NCBI GenBank assembly: GCA_030407085.1
Contig: CM059582.1
Span: 140,199,501-140,263,500, forward strand
Source of the DNA: Trichopria drosophilae
Taxonomy: Eukaryota > Arthropoda > Insecta > Hymenoptera > Diapriidae
Direction of reading: 5' to 3'
Length of the DNA: 64,000 bases
Shown in pieces: positions 9,365-21,328 of the stretch; positions within the stretch are counted from its first letter, which is position 1, and each line of letters starts with the position of its first letter. Made by a program: the position numbers and the translations under genes. The notes under the pieces are model-generated. The model did no database searches, was not told the origin of the DNA, and saw nothing but the letters and a program-made list of their open reading frames with translations.

Positions 9365-10580
9365 TATTACTACTTATAGTATTTGCTAATAATTCATTAT
9401 GACCATTAATTTAAATTGTTTTAATTATTATATGATCAGATAAAATAGGTTCACCAGTTAACGATCGCCGATTAGAGGGTCAGGTATCGCGCGCTAATTT
9501 TATGCGCTACATCTTTTCATTTTATCAGATAGAATATTTGTGCCGGGTCTTAAAAGGGTAGTTGCGAATACTATGTTCAGAGCACCTGGTGAAAAGGATC
9601 ACTGATGGCGAGGTCCAGGTCTTCCGCTCCATAGTTTATCTCTTTAGCGCAAACATCTCCACAAGGTATTTAAGGTCTCCGTCCTTACGGTCGCACTTGG
9701 AGGTAATTACAACGTCAAAAAATCTACTCGGATTAGGATATGTATTGAAGATAACTGTAAACAAGGGCACTACACGAGTAGGTGGGTTACTCAATGGAAA
9801 GTCTAGGATTCATATAAACGGCAAAACTATAACAAACAAAACATGTCCAAGAAATCCAAGGATTTATACGTTCTTAATTTACATGAAGTTTACATTTTGG
9901 AGTTTCGTTTATGACGGTAAGTTGTGCTGACGTGTTTCGTTTCGCTCCGCATCTAAGTCTATATTTTTGTTCCTAAATTTCTTTTTGGGGAGTTGTAATT
10001 GCAGTGGCATCTCTCCGGAGCGGCTCGGATTGTGTTTGCTGTGAGCTGTTAAGTGTCCGAGTCATCATTCCGGAAAAATTGAAGTTTTTGTTCCACATTA
10101 CATTCATCGAAGTGACAGTTGACCCATACCTTGCACACCGGCTCTCGTGGCGAAGTCACGTATTGGGATAAGCATCGACGGGCCAAACACCGTATTACCC
10201 GTGCCGAAAATTACAAAGAAAATTCAAATGCTTGGACAGCCTCTTATTCCATACAACGGCAAGCTGTACCAATACTCCCGAGGAATTTGGGCATTATTCA
10301 TCAATGAGGTCGTATGCATTTCTATTCTGCATCTCGCAGCTGTCATCGAGGCATCAATTTTTGGGTAACAGTGGGATTTTCGTCGGGCTTCCGAAGTGCT
10401 TCGCTCGCTTATCGGTGTGCTCGTTCTTTACACGTGTGAGGCCCACCACATGCATAAGGCGCTCAAGCCGCGCGCTTTCGAAGTCTGGTTTCGCGCATGC
10501 ACCATCTAAAATTCTTCGCTCACCGTGGATTCTTTCGGCAGATATTAGACGGCAGCACCTCTCGGGTTAGCGATTTTCGG
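9365..10580. other. No recognised gene; possible 5' region of the downstream LINE
   Basis: Several short plus-strand frames (for example 9562-9930 and 10147-10368) show no recognisable domain. Base composition becomes more balanced after about 9930, similar to the LINE that follows, so part of this may be its 5' untranslated region. I cannot place the element's 5' end. Confidence 0.35.
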
Positions 10581-10583
10581 CAT

Positions 10584-11660
10584 ATGTCGGACAAACCTGC
10601 CGACCAGTCGCAATTATCCGTCACATCCGTCAACTCTCCCATTGTCGGGAAGGCAGTGCAGCCTTGTCCGCTCCTTCGACCGCCGACTCTGTTGGGTCGC
10701 CCCTTTACGGCATCAAAGTGGCACGCGCATAGAACGAGCAGTTGTAGTTCCCTGGAGGAATTTGGCTTTATTAAGCGTAAGCGCGACTGTCAGGCAGCCG
10801 ACGCAGATTTTTTAAACGCTTCGACACCCACCATGGAAACTATCCCAGCATCGCAAGCTGCGTTTGACTCGCTAAAAAAGTCTTTGTTATCGGCAATCAA
10901 GGAGTCGGAGCAGAACATTACGATTAATGTCTCGAAGGCTCTGCAACCCGGGATAGACGAATGTGCCAGAGAAATCACGGCCGTTCAGACAGCACTCTTC
11001 GACATCCGGACCGACTTTTCCTCCCGCATTGTCACTCTTGAAGAGAAAATAGAAAAGCAGGATAATATAATAAAAACGATGGCTGTTAAGATGGCGGCGC
11101 GGGAGAAAATGCTAAGGAGGAAAAACTTAATTTTAACTGGCTTTCAACCTGGTCCAGCTCCGCTAAAGTTGGAAATTCAAAATTTTTTATCCGCGAAGTT
11201 TTCCCTGACAGGTTCAGTTCTCTCGGCGAGAACGTTACACACGAACCCTTTAATTGTCTTAGTTGAATAATATGCAGAGGAAGATAAATTTTTAATTTTA
11301 TCTTCTAAAAAAACCGCCCTTAAAAATTCGCGGGTATTTATTAATTCGGACTACACCGACAAAGAGCGCTTTATGGCCTTCAAGGTCAGGGAAGCTCGCC
11401 GGGCTGCCATTGCTGCAGGCGCTTCTTTCAGGCAAAAAGATAATATGAATGCCGTAAATAATGTCTGGCGGAGATGGTCCGAAGCTGACATGGATTTCAC
11501 GACTAACTGCGCCGGCCCATTTCGTGTCAGAAGACATTCGTCGGATGCTCGCCCGCCAAACGACGACCGGGGCTCGTCTGTCGACGGTCAGCGCCTCTCT
11601 CCGTCTCCGGTTGTGATGGATACCGGCTTCTCTGAGCAAGTCTTCAATTCAAATTTTTAA
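10584..11660 (+). pseudogene. LINE ORF1 (coiled-coil RNA-binding protein), one in-frame stop
   Basis: I chose the ATG at 10584 (MSDKPADQSQ) over an earlier in-frame ATG at 10497 because the sequence before it looks non-coding. The frame runs 359 codons to 11660, broken only by a TAA at 11268-11270. Residues about 105-195 are heptad-like and charged, predicting a coiled coil. The following ARE KMLRRKNLILTGF segment and what lies after the stop (DKERFMAFKVREARR) resemble the RNA-binding core of L1-type ORF1 proteins. Such proteins bind element RNA as trimers and act as chaperones. No CCHC knuckles were seen. Confidence 0.65.
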
Positions 11661-14600
11661 TTTGCCCCCGTCAGCCGCAGCGAAGTCTTACTACGCCGAA
11701 GCCCAGCATTGCGAGAGCGACCTCTCCACGCGCTACCGCGAGCGCTAGGCGCTCTCCAGATCTCTTAAAAATTGTTTTTTGGAATTCCCGCGGATTTATT
11801 AATTTAAAGAATAGCGCTTTTCTCTCGCCCTTTAAAATTGTAAATTTCTCCGAAACGTGGTTGGATCGGGCTGCTGATATCGACGGTTTAGTTCCCGGGC
11901 ATTCAGGAGTTTTTTCTCCAGCTACCCGCCATATCAACTTCGGTCGCTGTAGCGGAGGGCTCTTATCCACCATTCATTCAGATTTCTCTTTTACCGAACT
12001 TGTAATGGCTCCCAACTGGATATTTTATCATCTTAAAACCCTCCCGATTAATGTAATAACTGGCTCTTTTTACTTTTCACCCAATTCTGACTTAATTTCC
12101 AAGCTTCATTTTCTTCAAACAGTTATAGATTCCCTGAATGCTCGGTATCCGGACTGTATTTTTGTTCCGGGTGGCGATTTCAATTGTCGGGTAGGCACGA
12201 AAGACCCTTTCAATGATTTAGCACAAATTTTCGATGGATCAGCAATCTGCAAGTCGAGAAGGTTACACGATGAACTCTGTTCAAGTCGCGGCTCCCTTCT
12301 GTACGAGTTTATACAAATAAATAATTTTATACTGTTAAATGGACATTGTCCGGGCGATCGCCGAGCACACTTTACTTTCCTTGGACAGAGGGGATTCAAC
12401 GTCGTTGATCTCGTGTGGGTTTCGGACATTCACTTGTCATTCATTGCTGATATACAAATGGATGTTGACCTCCACGGTTGGGATCATCTCCCAGTAATTT
12501 TATCCCTTTTTTTGTATTCTGCGAACTCTGTTTCGAAGGCCTACGAGGCTCCGTCGGAACGCCGAGTTAAAATAAGATTTTCGTTGCCGAATGATGGAGT
12601 GCCTGATTTTCACAGTCTCTTAAATGAATGTCATAATTTATCTCCGTTGACGGATATTGAATATCTAGACGTGGAATACGAGCGCTTTGTCACGGCCATC
12701 CGCGTAGCGGCGTCGCGGGCAGGTATGATTACGAGAACCGTTTTTTGTAACTCGCGAAAGCATTTTGATGGCTCGAAGGCCTGGTTTGATGGAAAATGTG
12801 GCTCTGCAAGGAGAGTTTTTCGCCACTCTCTCTACAAGTTGCGAAGGAAGGCGTATAGTTCAATTTCGACTCTTGCTTTTAAAACTGCAAAAAAACAATA
12901 TCAAGAGGTTTTGAAAAGATAAAAGCGCAGTTATATCTCCACGATCTCTGAAAGGTTAGCGGCGGCTCGTAACTCGGCGGACTTTTTGAACGCGTGCCGT
13001 CAATTTCGAAAAAAGCCCGCCCGGGTGCGTGGGTCTCTGAGGAGGCCTGGGGGGCATACTTTACGGAGATTTTCCCCCGCGAAGTTTGTTCCCCGCAGAC
13101 TTTTGATGGCACATTCGACCCTAGCCTGGACTCTCCGCTCACCCTGGCCGAGCTTGTGGATAGCATCAGAGTGCTGAAGGTGGGAAAGGCCATTGGTCCC
13201 GATGAGTTACCGGCCGAACTTTTCAAATTTTTAAACGGTCCATGGCTTTCCTGCCTCCTCCACCTTTTCAACCGTATTTTTCTGCAGAGGCGTTCCCCAT
13301 GGGCTGGACCCGAGCTACGGTTTTTCCTTTATTCAAAAAAGGTACGCGTGACGATCCTGCGAATTACCGGCTAATTGCGATAACCAACGCGCAAAATTTT
13401 CTCACAAATATTTTGTAAACGGCTCTCCGAATGGGCTTCCGCAAGAGATTTGTTACCCGAAGAACAGACCGGGTTTCGGGCTGGGAGGAGCGCAGAGGAC
13501 AATATCTTCTCGCTCCTCGTCACAATTCAGATATCGTTCAGACGACCCAAGTCAAATATTTTAGGTCTGTTTGTTGACTTTAAAAGAGCCTTCGATTCTG
13601 TCTCCCACGCACTTCTCTGGCGGAAGCTCCTTGGATTGGGCGTCAGCGCTAAGTTTATAAGAGTGCTTTCTGCTCTCTACCAGTCGGCTGCGGTGCGCTT
13701 ACAATCGGACACTTCCGACTTGCCTGAATTTGAAGTCACGAGAGGGGTTCTTCAAGGAGAAATTCTCAGCCCCCTTCTCTTCATTCTGTACTTGTCGGAC
13801 ATTGTAAGATTCTTTCGTGCGGGAGACGCGCGTGGAGTGGACGTTTCGCCCACTCAGGACCTAATGATGCTGCTGTACGCCGATGACCTGACTATCTTCG
13901 CGTACTCTCCAGCGGACCTGCGCAGAAAATTAGTTCTGCTCTCACAATATTGTCAGCAGAACCTCCTTACAGTCAACACAGACAAAACGAAGATTGTTTG
14001 TTTTAGAACGGCTGGTCAGCTGGATTCGCACTCCAGACTGTTCCACTACAGGGATGATCCGGTCAAAGCCGTGCCCAGCTACAGGTATCTGGGTGTCCTA
14101 TTCGCCCCCTCGGCGCGCGGCCTCCGATCCACAGAGGATGCTGTAAGGCGTACAAACGCTGCGTCAGCCGCGGTTACGTCGTTAATTTTGACGACAAAAA
14201 TGGATACATGGAAGGTTTTTTTCACTTTGTACAACTCCATGATACTGTCAGTCTATATGCGGCACCGTGTTGGGCCCTCCGATATTTGGACAGTCTGGAA
14301 TCCGTGCAGATCGGCTTCTTTAAGAAGCTTTTTAGCTTGCCGAGGAACACCCCGGCCTACATCGTCCGTCTTGAATTAGGCATACCGCCCATCTCGGTTG
14401 AAATCTGCTCTAGAGCAATCAAATGGGTGGCTAAAACGCTTAGGCTGCCGGATTGCAGACTTCCCAAATTATTACTTTTGCGTTTAAGAGAATTGGCAGC
14501 AGCTGTTTCGTCAGACGTAACCTTCAACTGGACCCTTCAGCTGAAGGCAATCCTTGACAGTGCAAGGGGGAGCGTATTATGGGACAACTTTAATGCGGAT

Positions 14601-15089
14601 TTCTGGGAACGAATGGGACCGTCGGCGGTTGCTAGGTTTGCCGAGTCCTGCAGGAGGAACGATTTGAGGTCCTACTTTTTATCTGATTCTTTTCAACTAC
14701 CGATTTACCGTTTTCCTGCGGACTCCGCTTATACTCTGTATCCTGCTCGTTCACCCCTGCGCTGCCTGAAAGTTAGGATGCAATTAAGACTAGCGACTGT
14801 TCACTCGCGTTCCTTTATGATTGCCGGACAACGCTACTTATATGATCCGACCTCGTCGTGCTCTCTCTGTAACTACATCGCGCAAGAAACGCTGCTGCAC
14901 ACTCTAACAGAATATCCTCTGCTCGAGCCTCTTAGAGCAGAATTTGCTAGGAGGTTAAATCAATGGCCGCTGCACCCAGCTGTGATCCTGCACTCACTAA
15001 TTTGCGCTAACGACAAGCAATCCGCGTCTTTATTATACAAATTTGTAGAAGCGAATTTCCGGAGGAGAGCTTTTCTCCTCGGCGAGTAA
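11621..15089 (+). pseudogene. LINE ORF2: endonuclease plus reverse transcriptase, multiple frameshifts
   Basis: The frame opens after a TGA near 11615, overlapping the end of ORF1, and reads KIVFWNSRGFIN, SETWLD, GGDFNCRVGT and finally GWDHLPVIL, the endonuclease core with its terminal histidine region. The frame ends at a TAA at 12920-12922 and resumes with RSYISTISERLAAARNS. RT blocks follow: GPDELPAEL (13195), QTGFRAGRSAEDNIF, FVDFKRAFDS (motif A), GVLQGEILSPLLF (motif B) and YADD at residues 143-146 of the 13450-14379 frame. Frame changes lie near 12915, 13010, 13330, 13415 and 14245. The C-terminal CSLC...H knuckle near 14860 has Tyr where the last Cys is expected. Not functional. Confidence 0.85.
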
Positions 15090-15399
15090 TCTAACTAGAT
15101 ATCTGTGTTGTCTTTTATTACATCAGTTCGTGCCTGTATGCAGTTGTAATTTTATCTGTAAGTCAGTGCAGTTCTACCCGTATACCAGTCTATTTTTACC
15201 TGTATACCGATTTATTTTTTTTGCCTGTATGTCGGTCTAACTGTATTTGTATGGCGGTTTATTTTTTTAATGTATGTTGGTTTATTTTATTAATGTACGC
15301 TTTTTGCGCCACGCACTGTAATCCGAAAACCTCGGAACTCCCTCTCAATAGGCTCTGTATCCCCTATTTATGAGAGAAATATATTATCTATCTATCTAC

Positions 15400-15596
15400 A
15401 TTTTCAAAAATACTATATTACACATGGTATTTTTTATCAACTATTGTATATTAGCCAAAAATGAGTGAAATCCCTCCAAAAAACACTTCTTGTAATAAAA
15501 ACTCGCCAAGTTATTATTAGTAAAACATAATTACCACAAAAATTGCTATCAATTAAATTATATGCAATTATAAGGCTATATTCTAATTCTACAAAA
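15400..15596. other. AT-rich spacer, nothing recognised
   Basis: Sequence between the LINE tail and the outer edge of the long inverted repeat. No repeat or coding signal was seen. Confidence 0.5.
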
Positions 15597-17090
15597 AGCA
15601 TTGCTAATGAATGAAACTATCCAATTAGCACGCCATATTCCATTCATATTCCGGGAATATTCCATCGGAACATTGGGAATATTCCAATGGAATATTCCAT
15701 CAAGATGGAGGGAACATTGAAATGTCCCACGTCTGGAATATTCCAGCGAATGTACCTAGAATATTCCGGTGGAATATTGACGGAATATTGTCCTGAATAT
15801 TCCAGGAATATGAAAAGGTATGATGCGGAAATATTCCTATTAAAGTGGTTTGAATATTTCTGTGGAATATTGACGGAATATTGCCTGGAATATACCAGAA
15901 TTCATTTTTCGAATATCGAAGAATATTACTTTCAATATATCTGGAATATTCACTGAATATTATCTGGAACATACCTGATTTATTGTAACGAATATTGAAG
16001 AATCTTAATATCAAGATAGCTTCAATAATCCTGTGGATTATTTCCGAAACGGTCCTATCAATATTAGCAGAACGCGATTCAGTGAATTTAGCGATCGATT
16101 TCGTTTAATATATGATAATGACGACGACGACGACTGTGATGACGAGCAATGATGATTATGGTGATGTCAGTGATGACAGATGTGTTGATGACGATGAACA
16201 CGGTGACAATGACGACGACGATCGTCTCGCATCTTGTTTCAATGTATTATAAAAACATTAAATGGATCCTGGAATCTATCTGGATTTCTTCACATTCAAG
16301 AAATGTTCCAATTGAACATGGAGATTGGAATTTATAGTTGCTTTTCAGATCTCAAATCTCAAGCTCAACCAATGAAAATGGATTATCTTACGGCGTTGAG
16401 CAATCGTAGTATTGTTTAAACGACTATAAATTCCATCTGGAGAAATCCTCCTATGATTTCTGCAGACGAAATTTCTACGACAAAATGCACTGAGAAAAGT
16501 GTCTTTTACCCGGTATTAGATTTCTTATAACCCGTAAAAGACAGTCTTTTACGTATAGAGACAGCAATATTTTATTTACCGGTTAAAAGACGAAGATTTT
16601 AGAAAGAATTCTATAACTGCCATAATATATTCCTATAACAGTTAAAAGAAAATGTAACTTTACAAGAATAAAACCGAGTATTCGTGAAAAAAATTCATTA
16701 TTGTTTATTATTAAGTTTATACTTTACTACAATATTTTATATTGTTTCGAGTTGCAGGCAGTTCGGGTGCGGAACTTACCAGTGACATAACCTCCAAAAA
16801 AGCTAAAAGAAGCATATTTTTGTCACTAATATACATGATTTTAGTAGTTATAATATTTCTTTTACTAGCAATAAGAAGCCGTTTTAAAAGAAAGGGATTG
16901 TAACCGGTAAAAGACACTTTTCTCAGTGTGGTTAAAAAATATAAATATACATTTATATGACTAGAACCCTAAAATTACATTGTGTGGTGTTTGTAAATCC
17001 TCCATACAGTGAAATATCGAAACCATGATTGTAAAAGTATAGAAATAGAATAGTCTGGTATCAAAACTTTAATGTATGAAATTTTAATCA
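15597..17090 (+). repeat. Left arm of the long inverted repeat
   Basis: From CCAATTAGCACGCCATATTC inward, this arm has clustered copies of the self-complementary word GGAATATTCC or its core AATATTCC over 15650-15960, then a GAC/GAT trinucleotide stretch (16108-16225), then sequence matching the right arm as far as GAAATTTTAATCA at about 17090. It is interrupted by a 441-bp MITE at 16488-16928. Confidence 0.9.
16488..16928. mobile_element. 441-bp MITE with CACTGAGAAAAG termini inserted in the left arm
   Basis: Terminal repeats CACTGAGAAAAGTGTCTTTTACC and its reverse complement (last base 16928) span about 23 bp. Flanking TG on both sides suggests a 2-bp target duplication. The matching place in the right arm, near 29590, lacks the insert and reads straight through, so it is the empty site. 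No coding capacity. The same termini recur in the 126-bp element at 28940-29065. Confidence 0.9.
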
Positions 17091-17138
17091 GGCCTTTATC
17101 TACAGGAAACATTATAAAAGTACTCTGAAAACATTATT

Positions 17139-17312
17139 TTAATTATCGTCACTTTCTTGTTCATTCTCCTCTTCTTCTTTTTCACTATCCTCATTTTCTT
17201 TATCAATTTCTGCTTCGTCGCCATCGACATCATTGGTTTCTTCTTCAGTTGAGATTTTACTGTCATCTTCTTGATTGTTTCTAATATTTTTAACAGTAAT
17301 ATAGTATTTACG
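17139..17312 (-). CDS. Short acidic ORF (57 residues) just inside the left arm
   Basis: The minus-strand frame between an upstream TGA (17313-17315) and the TAA at 17139-17141 encodes a strongly acidic, Glu/Asp/Asn/Ser-rich tail with runs such as EKEEEENEQESDDN at its end. It lacks an ATG near its start, so if real it would be a last exon or a fragment. Its place directly inside the inverted-repeat arm and its composition resemble acidic tails of transposase-associated or nuclear proteins. It could also be a low-complexity accident. No domain is recognised. Confidence 0.3.
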   Translation of the reverse strand, partial: RKYYITVKNIRNNQEDDSKISTEEETNDVDGDEAEIDKENEDSEKEEEENEQESDDN

Positions 17313-17374
17313 TCAGTATAACGGATATCATATTATTACGAAATTCTGTCATGCTTAATGAAGAATATACTTTA

Positions 17375-17690
17375 TGCCACACAGGCCCGAATTCGGCATT
17401 TTATTCCTGTAAATAGGGGCTAAAGTAGGCTATTATAAACCTCCACCCGCCGCGGCCGGCGGGAAATATAATGTACTCATTATTCCCTTCGGGTAATGAT
17501 GAAGACATTATTGTATGCTTTGTCTCGTCGTATAATGACCTATTTTAGCCCGTCTATATACTTGAATAAGGTGCCAAAGTCGTGCCTATGTGATATAAAA
17601 TATGGTATACACCATGGGAGATATGTCATCATTCCCCGCGGTGATATAATGACACCCCTATCTCCCTTGATGTATAATATACTATTCTTA
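17375..17690. repeat. Cluster of three consecutive hairpins
   Basis: CACACAGGCCCGAATTCGGC (from 17379) pairs imperfectly with the stretch ending GTGCCTATGTG at about 17592. Inside lies the smaller GTACTCATTATTCCCTTCGG...TAATGATG hairpin, and after it CACCATGGGAGATATGTCATC pairs with TGACACCCCTATCTCCC. Several nested stems in 300 bp suggest a fold-back MITE or a structured transcript. Confidence 0.5.
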
Positions 17691-17999
17691 ACAATATTAC
17701 TTTCGAGAAAAAAACATTGAAGTTTAATTTTCAAATAAAGGATATAGTTTCAGGCTATTTTCATATTTATCTTTGACGGATAGCCAGAGTATTCTAAAAT
17801 TACGTTTTTTACTTTTAATTTTAATTTCACTTTTTATTGAATTGTTTGGAAATTTTCTCTAGAGATAATAGTGTAACTGTGTATAGAATATGCGATTTTT
17901 TTTAAATTTTAACAACAGAAAATAATCCATAAACTTTCATTTTTTAAATAAATTTTCGCTCCAGAGGGAGTAAAATGACATAGCTAAGATAGGACTTTC

Positions 18000-18227
18000 C
18001 TACTTCTGTGTTGGAAAGTTTGTCGCATAAAATCGAATTTTATGCGCACATTGCGAAAAATGATGTTGTAATATTGTAAAATAAACACTTGACCCAACTA
18101 ACAATTCTCGATCGAGTCGTTTTTTTGCTGCAGAGAACCATTCAGACGTAAACTTTTTGACATCCGTTTCTGTCGCCTTCGGTTTTCCTTTCATAATAGC
18201 AGCTGAAATACAGGAGTGCATTTTATA
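18000..18227 (-). pseudogene. Minus-strand coding-like fragment next to a transposon insertion
   Basis: An open frame reads KGKPKATETDVKKFTSEWFSAAKKRLDRE on its first half, a composition more protein-like than its surroundings. On the minus strand TTTCAG directly precedes the frame at 18202/18203, as a 3' splice site would. The frame is cut upstream by the TA-flanked transposon at 18228. With the acidic ORF at 17139-17312 on the same strand, it could be part of a multi-exon gene inside the large element. The family is not recognised. Confidence 0.25.
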
Positions 18228-19883
18228 CAGGGTGGCCGATTTATCTGAAGACATCGAAATATCTCGAGAACTATGCACAGAATCAAAAAAGTTGTCGGAT
18301 GAAAGTTGTTCGACACGAAGGGGGGCATCTAGTGATAATTAAATTTACCCCCTCCCCCATCCCCTGGGGGTGGAGTGGGGGCAAAAACAATAAAACTTAA
18401 ATAGGAACCCCCAGTTTTTATTGCAGATCTGGATTCTCCGGAAAAAAGTACACCAATTTGACCTAGGAGCTATTGCATTTTGGTTCACAGGTGGCGCTGT
18501 AATCGATAAAAATCCAAATTTATCTGAAGACATTGAAATACCTCGAGAACTATGCACAGAATCAAAAAAGTTGTCGGATGAAAGTTGTTCGACACGAAGG
18601 GGGGCATCCAGGGGGCAAATAGGGACAATTTGATCCCTTTATGAAAATTTAATATTAAAAATTCTAATATTAGAATTTAGTAATATCAATTGCGAACATT
18701 GTTATTCTGAATATGAAATTTTAATAATGTTCATTCGAAAAATTAAGATTATGAATAATTGATATTCTTCATATTAAAAATCAAAACTGATTACATAAAA
18801 ATTGTGCATACAATATGGAAGCAATTTTATAAATAAGTTTTCTACCTTCAATAAAATTACATTTTAGGTTTTAAATTTATTATTTAATAAACAAAAAGAG
18901 GACATCACGCAATCCATTAAAAAACGCGTCATGTTCCTTCACTCAGCTCATTCATTCTCTCTCTGTATGTTTTTTCTGAAATGAGAATAAATAAGCTGAG
19001 CATTGACGGTCAAACCAGCTTCTATTAAACAAAACGAAACTCTTACTTCATTTGGGGATTTCGTCGCCATCTACCGGACCCCGAGAGAACTCACGTGGTT
19101 TCATACATGTACACCGCTTGCATTTCGGCCATCACCGGCGCCGGTTCTGTTACATAACGCTAGAGGGCGACATAACTCGAAAATAAAGTAGCATATCATT
19201 TTATACATAAGTTGAGTCACACATAACCAGTAGGTGGATTGATAGAGGTGGCCCCATTAATTGGCCTGCGAGGTCACCTGATCTAACATCTCTGGATTTC
19301 TTCCTATGGGGTTACCTAAAAGGTAAGGTTTATGAACAAGTACCAACGACTCGTGAAAACATGGTGGAACGCATAAGAACTGCTTGCGCCGAAATTTCTG
19401 CAGATATGATTCTATCATGTATAAAGTCATTTGAAGAAAGAATAAATAAATGCATTGAAGTGGAAGGTCAACATTTCGAACACTTACTCAAGTAAGTGAA
19501 CAGTGAGACAGTGAGAGGCAAGAGGACTCACGTAAAACAAGCACCCCAAAGGGAACAGAAAAATACTACGTCCACGTCGTTGTTCCTGGGTAACGCTAAA
19601 TGTATTTTTTCCCGGCTTTGTTAGAATGACCGTATTCCATATCCGCTACGCGGGCGAAAATTGTCAATATTGGAGAATCCAAATCTGCAATAAAAACTGG
19701 AGGTTCCTATTTAAGTTTTATTGTTTTTGCCCCCACTCCACCCCCAGGGGATGGGGGAGGGGGTAAATTTCATTATTACTGGATGCCCCCCTTCGTGTCG
19801 AACAACTTTCATCCGACAACTTTTTTGATTCTGTGCATAGTTCTCGAGATATTTCGATGTCTTCAGATAAATCGGCCACCCTG
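18228..19883. mobile_element. Tc1/mariner-type transposon, internally deleted, 212-bp TIRs, TA target duplication
   Basis: The element starts CAGGGTGGCCGATTTATC at 18228 and ends with the reverse complement at 19883, flanked by TA on both sides (18226-18227, 19884-19885). TIRs run 18228-18439 and 19672-19883. A 92-bp piece of the TIR is repeated directly at 18517-18608, a rearrangement. Only the transposase 3' end remains. An insect mariner-group element that could be moved only in trans. Confidence 0.92.
19232..19495 (+). pseudogene. Mariner-like transposase, C-terminal remnant
   Basis: An 88-codon frame ending at TAA 19493-19495 reads WPARSPDLTSLDFFLWGYLK, the block containing the third catalytic Asp of DD41D-type mariner transposases, and ends GQHFEHLLK, the usual family C-terminus. 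The N-terminal DNA-binding part and first two catalytic Asp are absent. It closely resembles the C-terminal third of the intact transposase at 55045-56118, and keeps a Trp-Gly pair which that copy lacks. Confidence 0.85.
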
Positions 19884-19899
19884 TATATACAGAGTGTAG

Positions 19900-21328
19900 T
19901 AAATCAATAGTATATTTCCGCACCTATGTTAAACAATATTTTTCATATAGTGGGAGGAAAATGGGCGAGAAGTTGGGTTTTTCCTCCCTAGATATGAAAT
20001 AGTAGATTGTACAACGAGGGTGCAAAATAGGTATTTTCAGCACTGGTAAAATCGTATATTATGCTTCTAGGGAGGAAAGCGAGCGATATCTGAGGGAGAG
20101 GTTTGCTGCTCGAGCGAAGCGAGGGCAGCCCCCTCACGAGGTGCGCACGCATTCCTCCCGTGTGGCATACGCTATTTTTCCCATATAGTCCAGGTATGTA
20201 TAATACAGGCAAATTTCTACTTAGATTCCTATTACATACATATTATCAGATTTCTGAATTTTGTTTCTTTCAGTGCCTTTTTGGGTTTTCTTCGACCCGT
20301 ACAGCTGTAATGGACTGCAATTGAATTTGCAAATAATTTTGAGCATATATTGGTAACTGCATTTTTTCTAAATCTTAACTGTCTTTTCCTCCAATAGATC
20401 CGCATGCATTCACCTAAATTTATAAATGTTAGTATTGTAGGGGTATCGCCCCAATTTGAATTTCGCGCGTGGTGGAGCGTTCGAAATTTGCGCGTCTCCC
20501 CTCCACAAGCGTAGTACTAGATTTGGTCGGAAGTGCTTAAATTGGTGTTGAGCTGATGCTCGGTGCTCTTTTTCCTCCTGTTTGTGACGCTACTACAAAC
20601 AGGAAGTGCAAATTGAAAAAAAAGTGGAAATCGGTTACCTCGTGGCGAGAAAACCGAAAGTGCCAATTGGGTAAGTGGCGATATTTAGGCCTACGAGATT
20701 TGGCACGAAGTGAGTTTATATTGTGTTTTTTTCGGTTTTCGGATTTATAGCCCTTTCTGGGTCGCGCTGAGTGTTTGCGGACTGCAAAAAGCTTCTTTCC
20801 GAGCTTTTGCCAGTCGTCAGGATCTTCAGAAACCTGGTGGAACCCGGAGAACCATAGAAGCTCGCAAGTTGGAACTATTGGGACGCCTGGAACTATTCTG
20901 ACCTTGGAACTTTGGGACTTTGGGAAGAAACGACCTCGAGGAAATCGCATCTTAATCGTATTTAAATTTAATTTTTCGGTATACTAGTATATCGACAAAA
21001 CTATATGAATATACCTTGAATGTCTTCTGCATAATTACTACATTGATCCGAGTCAAAGGAGTTTGTGTTCCTGCTTTTGCTCCTGCTCCTGCTCCTGCTC
21101 CGCGGTTTCCTAATCTCATCACGAGCTGGGATCGTGGAATCTAAATTAATTTAAAAGATTATTTAAATACATCAATATAAAAATATTCAGGTTTAGGGTT
21201 TGTTTTAGATTTAGATTTTATTAGTTAGGTTTTAAAATTGTATGTTTGAATATAACATCTGTTTGCATTCCTATAAATGTAAATTTTATTTCTATAACTA
21301 GTTAAGTAAATTTTTACCTATTAACGTA
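19900..21328. other. Unassigned stretch with a GC-richer block (20430-20990) and a GCTCCT repeat
   Basis: 20430-20990 is richer in G+C than its surroundings and contains short open frames on both strands, none recognisable. TTGGAACT/CTGGAAC words repeat near 20865-20925. A (GCTCCT)n hexamer run of about four units is at 21075-21102. The block may be a UTR or a fragment of an unknown element. No gene can be supported. Confidence 0.4.

Larger units (their letters stand above)
10584..15398 (+). mobile_element. Non-LTR retrotransposon (LINE) with ORF1 and ORF2, degraded
   Basis: ORF1 with a coiled coil is followed, with slight overlap, by ORF2 carrying an apurinic-type endonuclease and a reverse transcriptase. 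A 3' region of about 300 bp ends in a short (ATCT)n tail at about 15384-15398 instead of poly(A). At least six frame lesions in ORF2 and one stop in ORF1 show it is dead. ORF2 has the general Jockey/I-group layout; I could not fix the clade by eye. Confidence 0.85.

Noticed and set aside
15650..15800. GAATATTC words as heat-shock elements
   Set aside because: The GAA/TTC half-sites match, but spacing between pentamers is irregular (often 5 instead of 2), so a transposon subterminal repeat is the simpler reading.
15687..15956. 89-codon frame conserved in both arms of the long inverted repeat
   Set aside because: The arms are duplicates; about six base differences give four residue changes, so no purifying selection, and the frame is built from repeated palindromes.
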